Positions 45,281 to 53,697 of a stretch of 64,000 bases of DNA are shown here, piece after piece; position 1 is the first letter of the stretch, and each line of letters starts with the position of its first letter. Made by a program: the position numbers and the translations under genes. The DNA is taken from the NCBI RefSeq assembly GCF_001905505.1, contig NZ_LIPG01000002.1, positions 124,001-188,000 on the forward strand. Direction: 5' to 3'. The stretch is from Streptomyces sp. CB02058. GTDB taxonomy: Bacteria; Actinomycetota; Actinomycetes; Streptomycetales; Streptomycetaceae. Below the pieces are notes generated by a model. It did not search any database. It worked only from the letters and a program-made list of their open reading frames with translations, and was not told the DNA's origin.

Positions 45281-46231
45281 ATGCCGCGGCCCCTGTGGAC
45301 CGGAGCGATCAGCTTCGGACTGGTGACGATCCCGATCAAGGTCGTGTCGGCCACCGAGAACCACTCGATCTCCTTCCACCAGTACCACCGCGAGGACATG
45401 GGCCGTATCCGCACCCGCAAGGTGTGCGAGATCGACGGCAAGGTGCTCTCCCAGGACGAGATCGGCAAGGGGTACGAGGTCGCCAAGGACCGGACCGTGC
45501 CCGTCACCGACGAGGAGCTCGACCGGATGCCGCTGCCGACGGCGAAGGCCATCGAGATCGTCGCGTTCGTCGAGGCGGACAGCATCGACCCCGTCCGCAT
45601 CAGCGACAGCTACTACCTCGCGGTCGACGGCCAGGTCGCGGCCAAGCCGTACACCCTGCTGCGGCAGGCGCTGGAACGCAGCGACAAGGTCGCCGTCGCG
45701 AAGTTCGCCTGGCACAACCGAGAGCGGCTCGGCCTGCTGCGGGTGCGGGAGGACGCGATCGTGCTGCACGCGATGCGCTGGCCGGACGAGATCCGCAGCC
45801 CCGAGTCCCTGGCCCCCCGGGAGACGGAGCTCGACGAGGGCGAGATCGAACGGGCCGTGCAGCTCACCGACAGCATGGCCCTGGACGGCATCTCCGGCTT
45901 CCGCGACCACTACCGGGAGGCCCTGGAGGAGCTCCTCGCGGCCAAGTCCGAGGGCAAGGCACTCCCGGCGGCGGCCGGGGGCGAGGAGGAGGAGCCCGGA
46001 AAGGTCATGGACCTGATGGCGGCGCTGAACGCGTCGGTGAAGGCGGCCAAGGAGACCCGGGGCGAGGACGCGACCGTCCACGAGATGACGCCCGGCAAGC
46101 CCCGCGCCCGGAAGAAGGCGGCCCCCGCGGCGAAGAAGCGGACGGCCGCCGGGAAGACGGCGGCGAAGAAGACGACGGCGAAGAAGCAGCCGGCCAGGAG
46201 GACCGCCGCGAAGAAGCGGACCGCCTCCTGA
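45281..46231 (+). CDS. ku: Ku protein of bacterial non-homologous end joining
   Basis: A 316-residue homologue of bacterial Ku, which forms a ring on broken DNA ends and recruits a ligase. MPRPLWTGAISFGLVTIPIKVVSATENHSISFHQ is the family start; VCEIDGKVLSQDEIGKGYE and LLRQALERSDKVAVAKFAWHNRERLG form the bridge, given by their cores. The C-terminal 70 residues are Lys/Ala-rich repeats (AAKKRTAAGKTAAKKTTAKK), as in other actinobacterial Ku proteins, and aid DNA threading. GGAGG precedes the ATG. Convergent with an ATP-dependent DNA ligase. Confidence 0.95.
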   Translation: MPRPLWTGAISFGLVTIPIKVVSATENHSISFHQYHREDMGRIRTRKVCEIDGKVLSQDEIGKGYEVAKDRTVPVTDEELDRMPLPTAKAIEIVAFVEADSIDPVRISDSYYLAVDGQVAAKPYTLLRQALERSDKVAVAKFAWHNRERLGLLRVREDAIVLHAMRWPDEIRSPESLAPRETELDEGEIERAVQLTDSMALDGISGFRDHYREALEELLAAKSEGKALPAAAGGEEEEPGKVMDLMAALNASVKAAKETRGEDATVHEMTPGKPRARKKAAPAAKKRTAAGKTAAKKTTAKKQPARRTAAKKRTAS

Positions 46232-46243
46232 CTGCGGCCCGCC

Positions 46244-46268
46244 CGGTCAGGACGGGCCGTCCTGACCG
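46244..46268. terminator. short perfect stem shared by Ku and ligase ends
   Basis: CGGTCAGGACGG and CCGTCCTGACCG pair around a single G, 13 bases after the Ku stop. The left arm contains the ligase stop codon, so one hairpin serves both convergent genes. Confidence 0.75.
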
Positions 46269-47221
46269 ATGTCGTCCGGGGCCAGGTCCGGCCGCAGCCG
46301 GTGCCATGAGGGCTGGCGCAACCGCCCCGCCCTCGTCCTGGTCGAGTAGCGCACCTCGCCGACGAGCCGTGGCAGCACCCACCGCGCCCCGGCGACCGGC
46401 GGTGTCTCGTCGAAGGGGCAGGTGTCGACGGCCGCGACCCGCAGCAGCTCGGCGAGCCTGCTCCGCTCGGCGTCGCTCCACCCCGTGCCGACGCTGCCCG
46501 CGTACCGCAGGCCGCCCGGGTGCCGCTCCCCGACCAGCAGCGCCCCGGGCAGACCGCCCAGCCTGCCGCGGCCGGGCACCCAGCCGCCGACGACGACGTC
46601 CACCGTGCGGGCATGGCGGATCTTGATCCACGTACGGGCGCGGACGCCCGGCTCGTACACCGAGCTCAGCCGCTTGGCGACCACGCCCTCCAGACCGGCT
46701 TCCCGCGTCATGGCCAGGGCCTCCTCGCCGTGCCCGACGACCACCGCGGGCGTCGACCAGCGCGGCCCGTGCAGCCCGAGCCCCTCCAGCTCCGCCCGCC
46801 GCTCCGTGTACGGCAGCGGTACGAGGCTCCGCTCGCCCAGGAACACCGCGTCGAACAGCACCAGGTGGGCGGGGACCCGCTGCGCCATGCGGGCGGCCCT
46901 GGCCGGTGATCCGGACAGCCCCATCCGCGACTGGAGCCGCTCGAAGTCGCTGCGCCCCTCGCTGTCCAGCGCGACGATCTCGCCGTCCAGCACCGCCGGG
47001 ACGCCGCCGAGCGCGGCCCCCAGCGCGGCGAGGTCCGGATAGGCCGGAGTGATGTCCGCCCCGGACCTGGCCAGCAGCCGGACCGACCCGTCCCCCGGCA
47101 GATAGACCATGGCGCGCTGGCCGTCCTGCTTCACCTCGTACGCCCACTGATCGGCGGTCGCCCCGGGCGGCAGCCGGCCGGCGGTGGCGAGCATGGGGGC
47201 GACGAGGGGCAGGGAGGCCAT
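46247..47221 (-). CDS. ATP-dependent DNA ligase (LigD-ligase-domain type)
   Basis: A 324-residue ligase. The adenylated lysine lies in YEVKQDGQRAMVY (KxDGxR). VLDGEIVALDSEGRSDFERLQSRMG, GVVAKRLSSVYEPGVRARTWIKIR with motif IV and V residues, and the OB-fold end follow. It corresponds to the ligase domain of LigD standing alone, without the polymerase or nuclease domains. It lies opposite Ku, so the two probably form the sealing step of end joining. Start ATG at 47221 has a weak ribosome site. Whether a separate LigD exists elsewhere is unknown. Confidence 0.9.
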   Translation of the reverse strand: MASLPLVAPMLATAGRLPPGATADQWAYEVKQDGQRAMVYLPGDGSVRLLARSGADITPAYPDLAALGAALGGVPAVLDGEIVALDSEGRSDFERLQSRMGLSGSPARAARMAQRVPAHLVLFDAVFLGERSLVPLPYTERRAELEGLGLHGPRWSTPAVVVGHGEEALAMTREAGLEGVVAKRLSSVYEPGVRARTWIKIRHARTVDVVVGGWVPGRGRLGGLPGALLVGERHPGGLRYAGSVGTGWSDAERSRLAELLRVAAVDTCPFDETPPVAGARWVLPRLVGEVRYSTRTRAGRLRQPSWHRLRPDLAPDDIGQDGPS

Positions 47222-47246
47222 GGCAGCACCTTCTCAGGGCAAACGC

Positions 47247-47285
47247 CGACCGGCCCGCGGACACCACCTGTCCACGGGCCGGTCG
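47247..47285 (-). terminator. terminator after the second SGNH hydrolase
   Basis: CGACCGGCCCG and CGGGCCGGTCG arms with an interrupted inner stem (GGACA/TGTCC) lie between the SGNH stop (47302) and the ligase start. Confidence 0.65.
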
Positions 47286-47301
47286 CGACGGTTCCGGGCC
47301 G

Positions 47302-48642
47302 TCAGTTGTAGCCGAAGCCCCGGGGGAGCGGGGCCTGCCGGAACAGCCGGGTCGGCACGGCGTCGGCCAGTGCCTGGTAGCCCGCCGGGTTGAGGTGGAG
47401 GTGGTCGCCGGTGTCCAGGGCGGCCAGCAGCTGCCGGGGCGCCTCCGGGTCGCGCACGGTCCGGTCGAAGTCGATCACGCTGTCGAAGCGTCCGCTCGTA
47501 CGGATCCAGGTGTTGACCGTCTGCCGGGCCTCCTCGCGGTAGCCGTTTGGATCGTCGTAGCCGGTGTTGCCGCCCAGCGGCGTCAGCGTCGCCCCGTACA
47601 CCCGGATGCCGTGGGTGTGGGCCCGGGTGATGATCTGCTCGTACGCCGCGATCACATCGGCCGCGACCTGCTTCTGGGCGGCCGGACTAGCCTCGGCCGT
47701 GCCGATGTCGTTGATGCCCTCGAAGACGAGCAGCCAGTCCACCCCGCTCTGGGACAGGACGTCACGGTCGAGGCGGGCCAGGCCGTTGGGGCCGAGGCCG
47801 TCGTTGAGCAGCCGGTTGCCGCCCGCAGCCTGGTTGACCAGGGCCGTCTTCGACGTGGCCGCGCCGGACGCCAGCCGCTTCAGCAGCAGGTCGGGCCAGC
47901 GGTCGTTCCCGTTCGTCGTGGAGCCCCGACCGTCGGTCAGCGAGTCGCCGAGCACGACGGCCGCCGATGTGGTGCTCCTGGACCAGACCTCGACGCCGCT
48001 GAGGAAGTACCAGTGGTCGGTGGGCGTCGCCCCCGGCAGGTCGGCCTCGGTGACATGGTTCCCGGCGCGCAGATAGGACGTCGTACGCGAGCCGGGGTGC
48101 GAGGTGATGGACGTGGAGGCCTGACCGGTCGCCAGATACACCGTCGCCGTGAGGTTGGACCCCGGCGCGAGCGCGAAGTCCAGTGGGTCGGAGACCGCCT
48201 GGGCGCCGACCGGCACCGACACCGACGACCGGCCCTGGAAGGTCACGGACCGTGTGGACCCCGCCTCGACCGCGCTGGTGCCCGCCCTGCCTTCGAGCGG
48301 CAGGGCCACGGACACCTTGGTGATCGGCAGTGCCGCGCCACCGAAAGCATTCGAGAAGCGCAGCCGGATGTGCTCACCGCCCGCCGAGACATACACCGTC
48401 TGACGCAGGGTCGCGTCCCGGAGCACCGAGCCCTCCTGGGTGAACGGTGCCGGGGGCATGTTGCCCGGTTCCGTCAGCTGCGGCATCGACGTCCAGGTGC
48501 TCACCCAGCGGGCGTTGCGCTCGTCGGGCGCGGCCGAGCTGCCAGGGCCTTTGCCGTCCCCGGCGCCGAGTGCGGGGGAGACGACGGCGGCGGTCAGCAC
48601 CGCGGCGGCGAACAGGCTGAGGATCGACGGTCTTCGGATCAC
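47302..48642 (-). CDS. secreted SGNH/GDSL hydrolase, paralogue of 31583
   Basis: A 446-residue exported esterase. The GTG start follows GAGGGAG, then VIRRPSILSLFAAAVLTAAVVSPALGAGDG is a signal peptide. The N-terminal beta domain begins ARWVSTWTSMPQL. The catalytic domain has AVVLGDSLTDGRGS (Ser nucleophile), LLVFEGINDIG and TGDHLHLNPAGYQALADAV (Asp-His). Domain order matches the other SGNH gene in this window. The upstream palindromes and the adjacent mannanase suggest a role in deacylating plant polysaccharides, but this is inference. Confidence 0.9.
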   Translation of the reverse strand: MIRRPSILSLFAAAVLTAAVVSPALGAGDGKGPGSSAAPDERNARWVSTWTSMPQLTEPGNMPPAPFTQEGSVLRDATLRQTVYVSAGGEHIRLRFSNAFGGAALPITKVSVALPLEGRAGTSAVEAGSTRSVTFQGRSSVSVPVGAQAVSDPLDFALAPGSNLTATVYLATGQASTSITSHPGSRTTSYLRAGNHVTEADLPGATPTDHWYFLSGVEVWSRSTTSAAVVLGDSLTDGRGSTTNGNDRWPDLLLKRLASGAATSKTALVNQAAGGNRLLNDGLGPNGLARLDRDVLSQSGVDWLLVFEGINDIGTAEASPAAQKQVAADVIAAYEQIITRAHTHGIRVYGATLTPLGGNTGYDDPNGYREEARQTVNTWIRTSGRFDSVIDFDRTVRDPEAPRQLLAALDTGDHLHLNPAGYQALADAVPTRLFRQAPLPRGFGYN

Positions 48643-48720
48643 GGTGGTGCTCCCTCTGGCTGGGTGGGGGAAGCAGGGTGAATCCAAGGATGTGGACGGC
48701 GTCTTCACTTGCGTCCGAGG

Positions 48721-48748
48721 ATTCGAGCGGCACGCTAGCCGCTCGAAT
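48721..48748 (-). promoter_or_regulatory. 10-bp inverted repeat upstream of the SGNH hydrolase
   Basis: ATTCGAGCGG and CCGCTCGAAT are exact reverse complements around eight bases, about 80 bases upstream of the GTG. It is a candidate operator. Confidence 0.5.
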
Positions 48749-48765
48749 TAATTTCGGTCAATGCT

Positions 48766-48788
48766 CCGAAAGCTTCGAAAACTTTCGG
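48766..48788 (-). promoter_or_regulatory. CGAAA/TTTCG-type palindrome upstream of the SGNH hydrolase
   Basis: CCGAAAG and CTTTCGG flank CTTCGAAAA, and the inner CGAAAACTTTCG (48776-48787) resembles, with one extra base, the CGAAA-N-TTTCG elements reported upstream of Streptomyces xylanase genes. It is suggestive only. Confidence 0.45.
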
Positions 48789-48827
48789 GCCCTCAGCCCG
48801 GTGGCCCCCCGCCCGGGGAACGCGCGA

Positions 48828-48857
48828 GGCCGGCAGGGGAGGGTGCCCCTGCCGGCC
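48828..48857 (-). terminator. terminator after the mannanase
   Basis: GGCCGGCAGGGG and CCCCTGCCGGCC form a perfect 12-bp stem around AGGGTG, 18 bases past the mannanase stop on the minus strand. Confidence 0.85.
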
Positions 48858-48874
48858 GGAGAGCCGGTCCCGGA

Positions 48875-50554
48875 TCAGGCCGTCGTGCAGGCGTTGCCGC
48901 TGAGCTTGAAGGCGGTCGGGGCGGTGTTGGTGGTGCCCGTGGTGCCGGTGAAGCCGAGCGTGACGGTGCCGTTCGCCGGGATCACCGCGGTGTATCCGGC
49001 GGGGGCCACGCTCACCGCGGAGCCGGTCTGCGTGGGCGTCCCGCCCCACATGTTGGAGACGGTCTGCCCGTTGGCGAAGGAGAAGCCGAGGTTCCAGCCG
49101 TTGATGGCGGTCGTACCGGTGTTGCGGATGGTGATCTCACCCTGGAAACCGTTGGGCCACTGGCCGACCACCTTGTAGCCGACGGAGCAGCCGACGCCCG
49201 GCGTGGGGCCGGTCGCGTCGGTGGTGACGTTGACGGTGGCCGAGCGGGTCGAGCGGTTGCCCGCCGCATCCCTGGCGTAGACGGCGAAGCTGTACGCCGT
49301 CTGCGCGGTGAGGCCGGTCACCGTGACGCTGTTGGTGGTCGACGAGGCGGCGGCGGTCTCGGTGCCGCCGCTGACGCGCACGACGTCGTAGCCCGCGATG
49401 GCAACGTTGTCGGTTGCCGCAGGCCATGCCAGGGTGGCCGAGGTCGCCGTCACCGCGGAGGCGGTCGGGGTGCCCGGGGCGGTCGGGGCCTGCGTGTCGC
49501 CCGGCTGGGCGCCGCCGAAGACGGTGGCCTCCTTGGACGTCTGCGCGATGCCGTTGGCGCCGTGGAAGATCCGCTCGCCCCAGGAGCTCAGCCGGCTCGG
49601 GTCGAAGTCGATCGCCAGGTCGAGGATCGGGTCGGTGTTGCCGCTCCAGGACCACGCCAGATAGCCGAGGTCGAGCTGCTCGGCCGTGGCCATCATGGTG
49701 TCCTCGTCCGGGTCGCCCCACTGGTCGGCGGGTCCGCCGAACTCACCGATCAGGATGGGCAGTCCGGCATTGACGAAGGCGTTGAGGTAGTCGGTGACCG
49801 CCTGTGCCGTGTTGTAGACGCTGTACATGTGGATCGAGAAGATCAGGTTGCCCGTGGTGTCGGCGTCGTACACGGCCTGGGCGTTTGCGCGCATGACGCC
49901 CTGCCAGTCCTGGCCCCAGTTGGGCGCGTCCACCATGATCGTGTGCTGGAACCCGGCGGCGCGGAGCTTCTGGACGGCGGCGGTCGTCGGCGCGGTCCAG
50001 CCGGCGGGGTCGGTGTTGCCCCACGGCTCGTTGCCGATGTTGACGATGACGTAGTCCTCTTCGCCCGCGAGTACGTCCTTGAGGCTGATCCAGTAGTCGG
50101 CGGCGTGGTCCAGCGTGCCCGCCGCGGCGTCCTCGCCGTAACCGGTGGTGTCGTGCACCTCCAGGACGCAGATCAGCCGATTGGTCTTGCAGTCGTCGAC
50201 GATGCCCGCGACCTCGTCCGGGCCGTTCCTCGTCCAGCGGTGGCCGTCGGAGAGGACGACGCGGACGGTGTTGGCGCCGAAGGCCTTGATGTCGGCCAGT
50301 GACTGCGTCTCGCCCGGGTACCAGGTGTGCGCGTGGTTGACGCCGCGCATGACGAAGTCGTTGCCGTTGCCCTCCAGCAGGCGGCCGTTGCTGATGTGCA
50401 GGCCGGTGGCGGCGGCCTTCACCTGCTCGGTCTCGGCGGCCTGGGCGGCGGCCGGGCCGAGAGCGCCGAGGAGGGTGATGCCGAGAAGAGCGGCGAGGCT
50501 CCTCATCACCACCCTCAAGGGGCTCTTTCGTGCCGTACTCGTTGCTGTTCTCAC
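48875..50554 (-). CDS. manA: secreted GH5 beta-mannanase with FN3 and CBM2 modules
   Basis: A 559-residue glycoside hydrolase. The signal peptide ends near residue 41 (GPAAAQAAET). The GH5 domain has ATGLHISNGRLLEGNGNDFVMRGVNHAH, with acid/base Glu in VNIGNEPWG and nucleophile Glu in LIGEFGGPAD. The sequence matches what I recall of Streptomyces endo-1,4-beta-mannanases rather than cellulases. A fibronectin type III module (about residues 370-450) links to a C-terminal CBM2 cellulose-binding domain with conserved Trp (GQWPNGFQ, INGWNL, VSNMWGG). The GTG at 50554 follows GGAG by five bases. A CebR-type operator lies 77 bases upstream. Confidence 0.92.
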   Translation of the reverse strand: MRTATSTARKSPLRVVMRSLAALLGITLLGALGPAAAQAAETEQVKAAATGLHISNGRLLEGNGNDFVMRGVNHAHTWYPGETQSLADIKAFGANTVRVVLSDGHRWTRNGPDEVAGIVDDCKTNRLICVLEVHDTTGYGEDAAAGTLDHAADYWISLKDVLAGEEDYVIVNIGNEPWGNTDPAGWTAPTTAAVQKLRAAGFQHTIMVDAPNWGQDWQGVMRANAQAVYDADTTGNLIFSIHMYSVYNTAQAVTDYLNAFVNAGLPILIGEFGGPADQWGDPDEDTMMATAEQLDLGYLAWSWSGNTDPILDLAIDFDPSRLSSWGERIFHGANGIAQTSKEATVFGGAQPGDTQAPTAPGTPTASAVTATSATLAWPAATDNVAIAGYDVVRVSGGTETAAASSTTNSVTVTGLTAQTAYSFAVYARDAAGNRSTRSATVNVTTDATGPTPGVGCSVGYKVVGQWPNGFQGEITIRNTGTTAINGWNLGFSFANGQTVSNMWGGTPTQTGSAVSVAPAGYTAVIPANGTVTLGFTGTTGTTNTAPTAFKLSGNACTTA

Positions 50555-50630
50555 TGCGACTCCAGAAAGGGGTGAGCGCCGGATGAACCGAACATCGAAC
50601 ACATCGGACGGATCGCACATCGATAAGACG

Positions 50631-50644
50631 TGGGAGCGCTCCCA
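50631..50644 (-). promoter_or_regulatory. CebR-type operator upstream of the mannanase
   Basis: TGGGAGCGCTCCCA is an exact match to the 14-base palindrome bound by CebR, the LacI-family repressor that responds to cello-oligosaccharides. It sits 77 bases before the mannanase start. Confidence 0.9.
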
Positions 50645-50765
50645 TAAAGCCAGCTAGGCAGGGGCACGTCAAGACATCGCGCACAGTCCGGCGTTCGGAC
50701 CGTGCGCCGTCCCCTGCCGTTCGCCGGGCTCCGCGCCGCGCGGGCGCGGGCCCGGCCGCCGGCCG

Positions 50766-51440
50766 TCAGGCCTTGCTGGTGCAGATGGCGTCGTACGGGC
50801 GGCCGGGGCTCGGGAAGAGCTCGATGGGGTTGTCGGCCTCGGCCGGGCACTCCTCGGCGGTCTTGGTCAGGGCGAGCACCTTGTTCCCGCCGCTCGCGCA
50901 GGCCACTTCCTTCGCCTGGTCGTCCACGCAGTCACCCACGACGAGCTGCCCGCCGCCAGCGCCCGCGTCTCCGGGGTGGTCGTCCGAGAGGTTGCGGCCG
51001 CAGATGGTCTTGCTGGGCAGGCCGGCGCTCGCGTCCCCGCCGAAGGACACCTTCACCGAGATGATCTCGTCGGTGCCGGCGGGACACTCGACGGCACCGG
51101 CGAATATCTCGCCGTCCTTGACCTCGAGCGCCTTGATCGTCGCCTTGGGGTCGTCGCAGTCGAGGGGCTGGAAGCCGTCCTTGGACTGACTCGTGTCCGG
51201 TCCGGCGCAGTCGCCGACCTTCCAGTCCTTGGCCGCGTGGCTGCCGCCGCCCGCCGACCCGTTGTTCTTCTTCGAGGACCCGCTGCCGCTGTCCGAAAAC
51301 GGGCCGCACGCCGTGGTCGCCCCGAGCACGAGGGCGACGACCAGGGCCCCCTTCGCACAGTTCCGGAGGGCCGTACGGCCGCCGCGCGGTGACGGGGGGA
51401 CGAGGCTGTTCCGGGTTCTGGTGCTGCCGTGGACGGTCAT
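50766..51440 (-). CDS. putative lipoprotein with four-to-six conserved Cys
   Basis: A 224-residue exported protein. After a basic start, the hydrophobic segment ALVVALVLGATTACGPF ends in a lipobox-like ATTAC. A Ser/Gly/Asn-rich linker leads to the folded part, with KVGDCAGPD...FQPLDCDDPKATIKALEV and VVGDCVDDQAKEVACASGGNKVLALTKTAEECP, regularly spaced Cys that probably form disulphides. Similar double modules occur in septum-formation-like and DUF4190-associated proteins, but I cannot name the family. ATG at 51440 follows AAGGAG. It is divergent from the response regulator at 51896. Confidence 0.75.
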   Translation of the reverse strand: MTVHGSTRTRNSLVPPSPRGGRTALRNCAKGALVVALVLGATTACGPFSDSGSGSSKKNNGSAGGGSHAAKDWKVGDCAGPDTSQSKDGFQPLDCDDPKATIKALEVKDGEIFAGAVECPAGTDEIISVKVSFGGDASAGLPSKTICGRNLSDDHPGDAGAGGGQLVVGDCVDDQAKEVACASGGNKVLALTKTAEECPAEADNPIELFPSPGRPYDAICTSKA

Positions 51441-51895
51441 GCTGCTCCTTGGACGCGTGGCGTGTTCCGCGCGGCACCCACTGTGACCGCGCGGCAGTTC
51501 GGGCCTGAGGACGGCCGAATCGCGCGGTGCGGTTCCCGAGTCGCGCCAAGCGGTCGAGATCGGCACGGAGCCGATACGGAACGGCCTTCAGGGAACGTTT
51601 TCCGTCGCCGCGCGGGTGTGGTCGGAGCGAGCGGCGGGACACTGCCGAAGAGCGCGGCGGGCACGGCCGAAGCCCGGGGCGGAGATGGCCGAAACGCGCG
51701 GTCGAGGCATGCGAGGCACGCGGCCGGAGCGCGCGGCGGAGGTGGCCGAAACGCGCGGCCGGAGCAGGCGAAGCACGCGACCGGAGGTGGCCGAGAGCGC
51801 CGGCCCCGGCAGTCGGAACGTTCCGCCGGAGCGTCCCGCGCGCTCGGGCGGTTCTCGATACGCCGACGATATGTGCCGGATCGTAACCTCGGTGC
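51441..51895. repeat. 455-base intergenic region with degenerate direct repeats
   Basis: No gene is supported here. From 51640 to 51803 the sequence is built of degenerate GC-rich copies: GGAGATGGCCGAAACGCGCGG at 51681, GGAGGTGGCCGAAACGCGCGG at 51738 and GGAGGTGGCCGAGAGCGCCGG at 51783, spaced 57 and 45 bases, with related ACGGCCGAAG pieces before them. Open frames on both strands simply reflect the repeat. The response-regulator promoter (TAACCT at 51884-51889) lies at its right edge. Confidence 0.6.
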
Positions 51896-52573
51896 ATGCG
51901 TGTACTGATCGTCGAGGACGAGCTCTACATGGCGGAGGCCATTCGCGACGGCCTGCGCCTCGCCGCGATCGCGGCGGACATCGCGGGTGACGGCGACACC
52001 GCCCTGGAGCTGCTGGGCGTCAACACGTACGACATCGCCGTCCTCGACCGGGACGTCCCCGGGCCCACCGGCGACGAGATCGCCGCGCGCATCGTCGCGT
52101 CGGGCAGCGGCATGCCGATCCTCATGCTCACCGCCGCCGACCGTCTCGACGACAAGGCCACCGGGTTCGAACTCGGCGCCGACGACTACCTCACGAAGCC
52201 CTTCGCACTCCAGGAACTCGTGCTCAGGCTCAGAGCGCTCGACCGCAGGCGTGGGCACAGCAGGCCACCCGTGCGGGAGATCGCGGGCCTGCGGCTGGAC
52301 CCGTTCCGCCGGGAGGTCCACCGCGACGGCCGCCCCGTCGCGCTGACCAGGAAGCAGTTCGCGGTGCTCGACGTCCTCACCGCCGCCGAGGGCGGTGTCG
52401 TCAGCGCCGAGGAGCTCCTGGAGCGGGCCTGGGACGAGCACACCGACCCGTTCACCAACGCCGTGCGCATCACGGTCTCGGCGCTGCGCAAGCGGCTCGG
52501 CGAACCCTGGATCATCGCCACCGTGCCGGGCGCCGGGTACCGCATCGACACCGGGTGCGAGGGGGAGGGGTGA
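51896..52573 (+). CDS. OmpR-family response regulator
   Basis: A 225-residue regulator. The receiver has MRVLIVEDELYMAEAIRDGL, phospho-acceptor D51 in AVLDRDVPG, a Thr switch in LMLTAAD and K101. The winged-helix output has ALTRKQFAVLDVLTAAEGGVVSAEELLERAWDE and NAVRITVSALRKRLGEPWIIATVPGAGYRI, given by their cores. TAACCT ends six bases before the ATG with no ribosome site, so the message is probably leaderless. The stop overlaps the kinase GTG by coupling (GTGA). Confidence 0.93.
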   Translation: MRVLIVEDELYMAEAIRDGLRLAAIAADIAGDGDTALELLGVNTYDIAVLDRDVPGPTGDEIAARIVASGSGMPILMLTAADRLDDKATGFELGADDYLTKPFALQELVLRLRALDRRRGHSRPPVREIAGLRLDPFRREVHRDGRPVALTRKQFAVLDVLTAAEGGVVSAEELLERAWDEHTDPFTNAVRITVSALRKRLGEPWIIATVPGAGYRIDTGCEGEG

Positions 52574-53697
52574 AGGCGGTGGCCGTGGACAGGGAACGCG
52601 GGCCGAGCGTCCGCCTGCGACTGACCGTCAGCTACGCCGGATTCCTGATGCTGGCCGGTGCCCTGCTGCTCGCGGCGGTGTGGGTGTCGCTGCTGCGCTT
52701 CATGCCCGAGGTGGGGAGCAGCCCCGACGGGCCGCTGAACCGCTCCGACTTCCTGCGCATCTTCGGGCCGATCGCGGGCGCGGGCATGGTCTTCCTGCTG
52801 GTCTTCGGCCTCCTGGGCGGATGGGTGCTCGCCGGGCGCATGCTCGCCCCGCTGACCCGCATCACGGACGCCACGCGCGCGGCCGGCGACGGGTCGCTCT
52901 CCCACCGCATCCGGCTGGAGGGCCGCCAGGACGAGTTCCGCGAACTCGCCGACGCCTTCGACGACATGCTCGCCCGGCTCGAAGCGCACGTCGCCGAGCA
53001 GCGGAGATTCGCGGCCAACGCCTCGCACGAACTGCGCACCCCGCTGGCCGTCTCACAGGCGCTCCTCGACGTGGCCCGCAACGATCCGGCACAGGACCCC
53101 GCGAAGCTCTTCGACCGCCTCCGCACCGTCAACGCCCGGGCGATCGACCTCACCGAGGCACTGCTCGTGCTCAGCCGCGCCGACCAGGGGGCCTTCACCA
53201 GGGAGGCCGTCGATCTGTCCCTGCTCGCGGAAGAGGCCACCGAGACGCTGCTCCCGCTCGCCGAGGAGCGCGGTGTCACCGTCGACACGGCCGGTGACGC
53301 CGCCCCCGCCTCCGGGTCGCAGGCGCTCCTGCTCCAGCTGACGACGAACCTGGTCCACAACGCCGTCGTGCACAACCTGCCCGCCGGGGGCTTCGTGCGG
53401 GTCAGGACCGGCGTCGCACCCGGGAGCGCGACGCTCACCGTCGAGAACAGCGGCGAGAAGCTCTCGCCGCAGCTGGTCGCGACCCTCACCGAACCGTTCC
53501 AGCGGGGCGCCGGGCGCGTGCCCGACGCGCACCGCGCGGGTGTCGGCCTGGGCCTCGCGATCGTCAGGAGGACCGCCGAGGCGCACGGCGGGTCCCTCAC
53601 CCTCACCCCGCGCCCCGAGGGCGGGCTCCGTGTCGCCGTCCGGCTTCCGCACCACGACTCCTCCAGCACTCCATCGTCAGGGGCACCCGAACAGTGA
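52570..53697 (+). CDS. sensor histidine kinase of the OmpR-type pair
   Basis: A 375-residue kinase. Two transmembrane helices (about residues 24-43 and 65-88) flank a short external loop of about 20 residues. A HAMP region follows, then FAANASHELRTPLA with the phospho-His H153. The ATPase part has LLLQLTTNLVHNAVVHN (N box) and GVGLGLAIVRRTAEAHGGSL (G box). GTG at 52570 is five bases after AGGGG and overlaps the regulator's stop. The small sensor loop suggests an intramembrane or membrane-stress signal. The next gene overlaps its stop. Confidence 0.92.
   Translation: MKAVAVDRERGPSVRLRLTVSYAGFLMLAGALLLAAVWVSLLRFMPEVGSSPDGPLNRSDFLRIFGPIAGAGMVFLLVFGLLGGWVLAGRMLAPLTRITDATRAAGDGSLSHRIRLEGRQDEFRELADAFDDMLARLEAHVAEQRRFAANASHELRTPLAVSQALLDVARNDPAQDPAKLFDRLRTVNARAIDLTEALLVLSRADQGAFTREAVDLSLLAEEATETLLPLAEERGVTVDTAGDAAPASGSQALLLQLTTNLVHNAVVHNLPAGGFVRVRTGVAPGSATLTVENSGEKLSPQLVATLTEPFQRGAGRVPDAHRAGVGLGLAIVRRTAEAHGGSLTLTPRPEGGLRVAVRLPHHDSSSTPSSGAPEQ

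Noticed and set aside
42794..46081. A 1095-residue open frame on the minus strand
   Set aside because: Only the last 311 codons (from GTG 43729) are coding. The rest lies opposite the SDR, GNAT and Ku genes and is an antisense shadow caused by high GC.
51527..51897. Open frames on both strands with repeated Trp-Pro-Lys-Arg or Phe-Gly-His-Leu-Arg
   Set aside because: They arise from the degenerate DNA repeat, have no starts in good context and no known domain.
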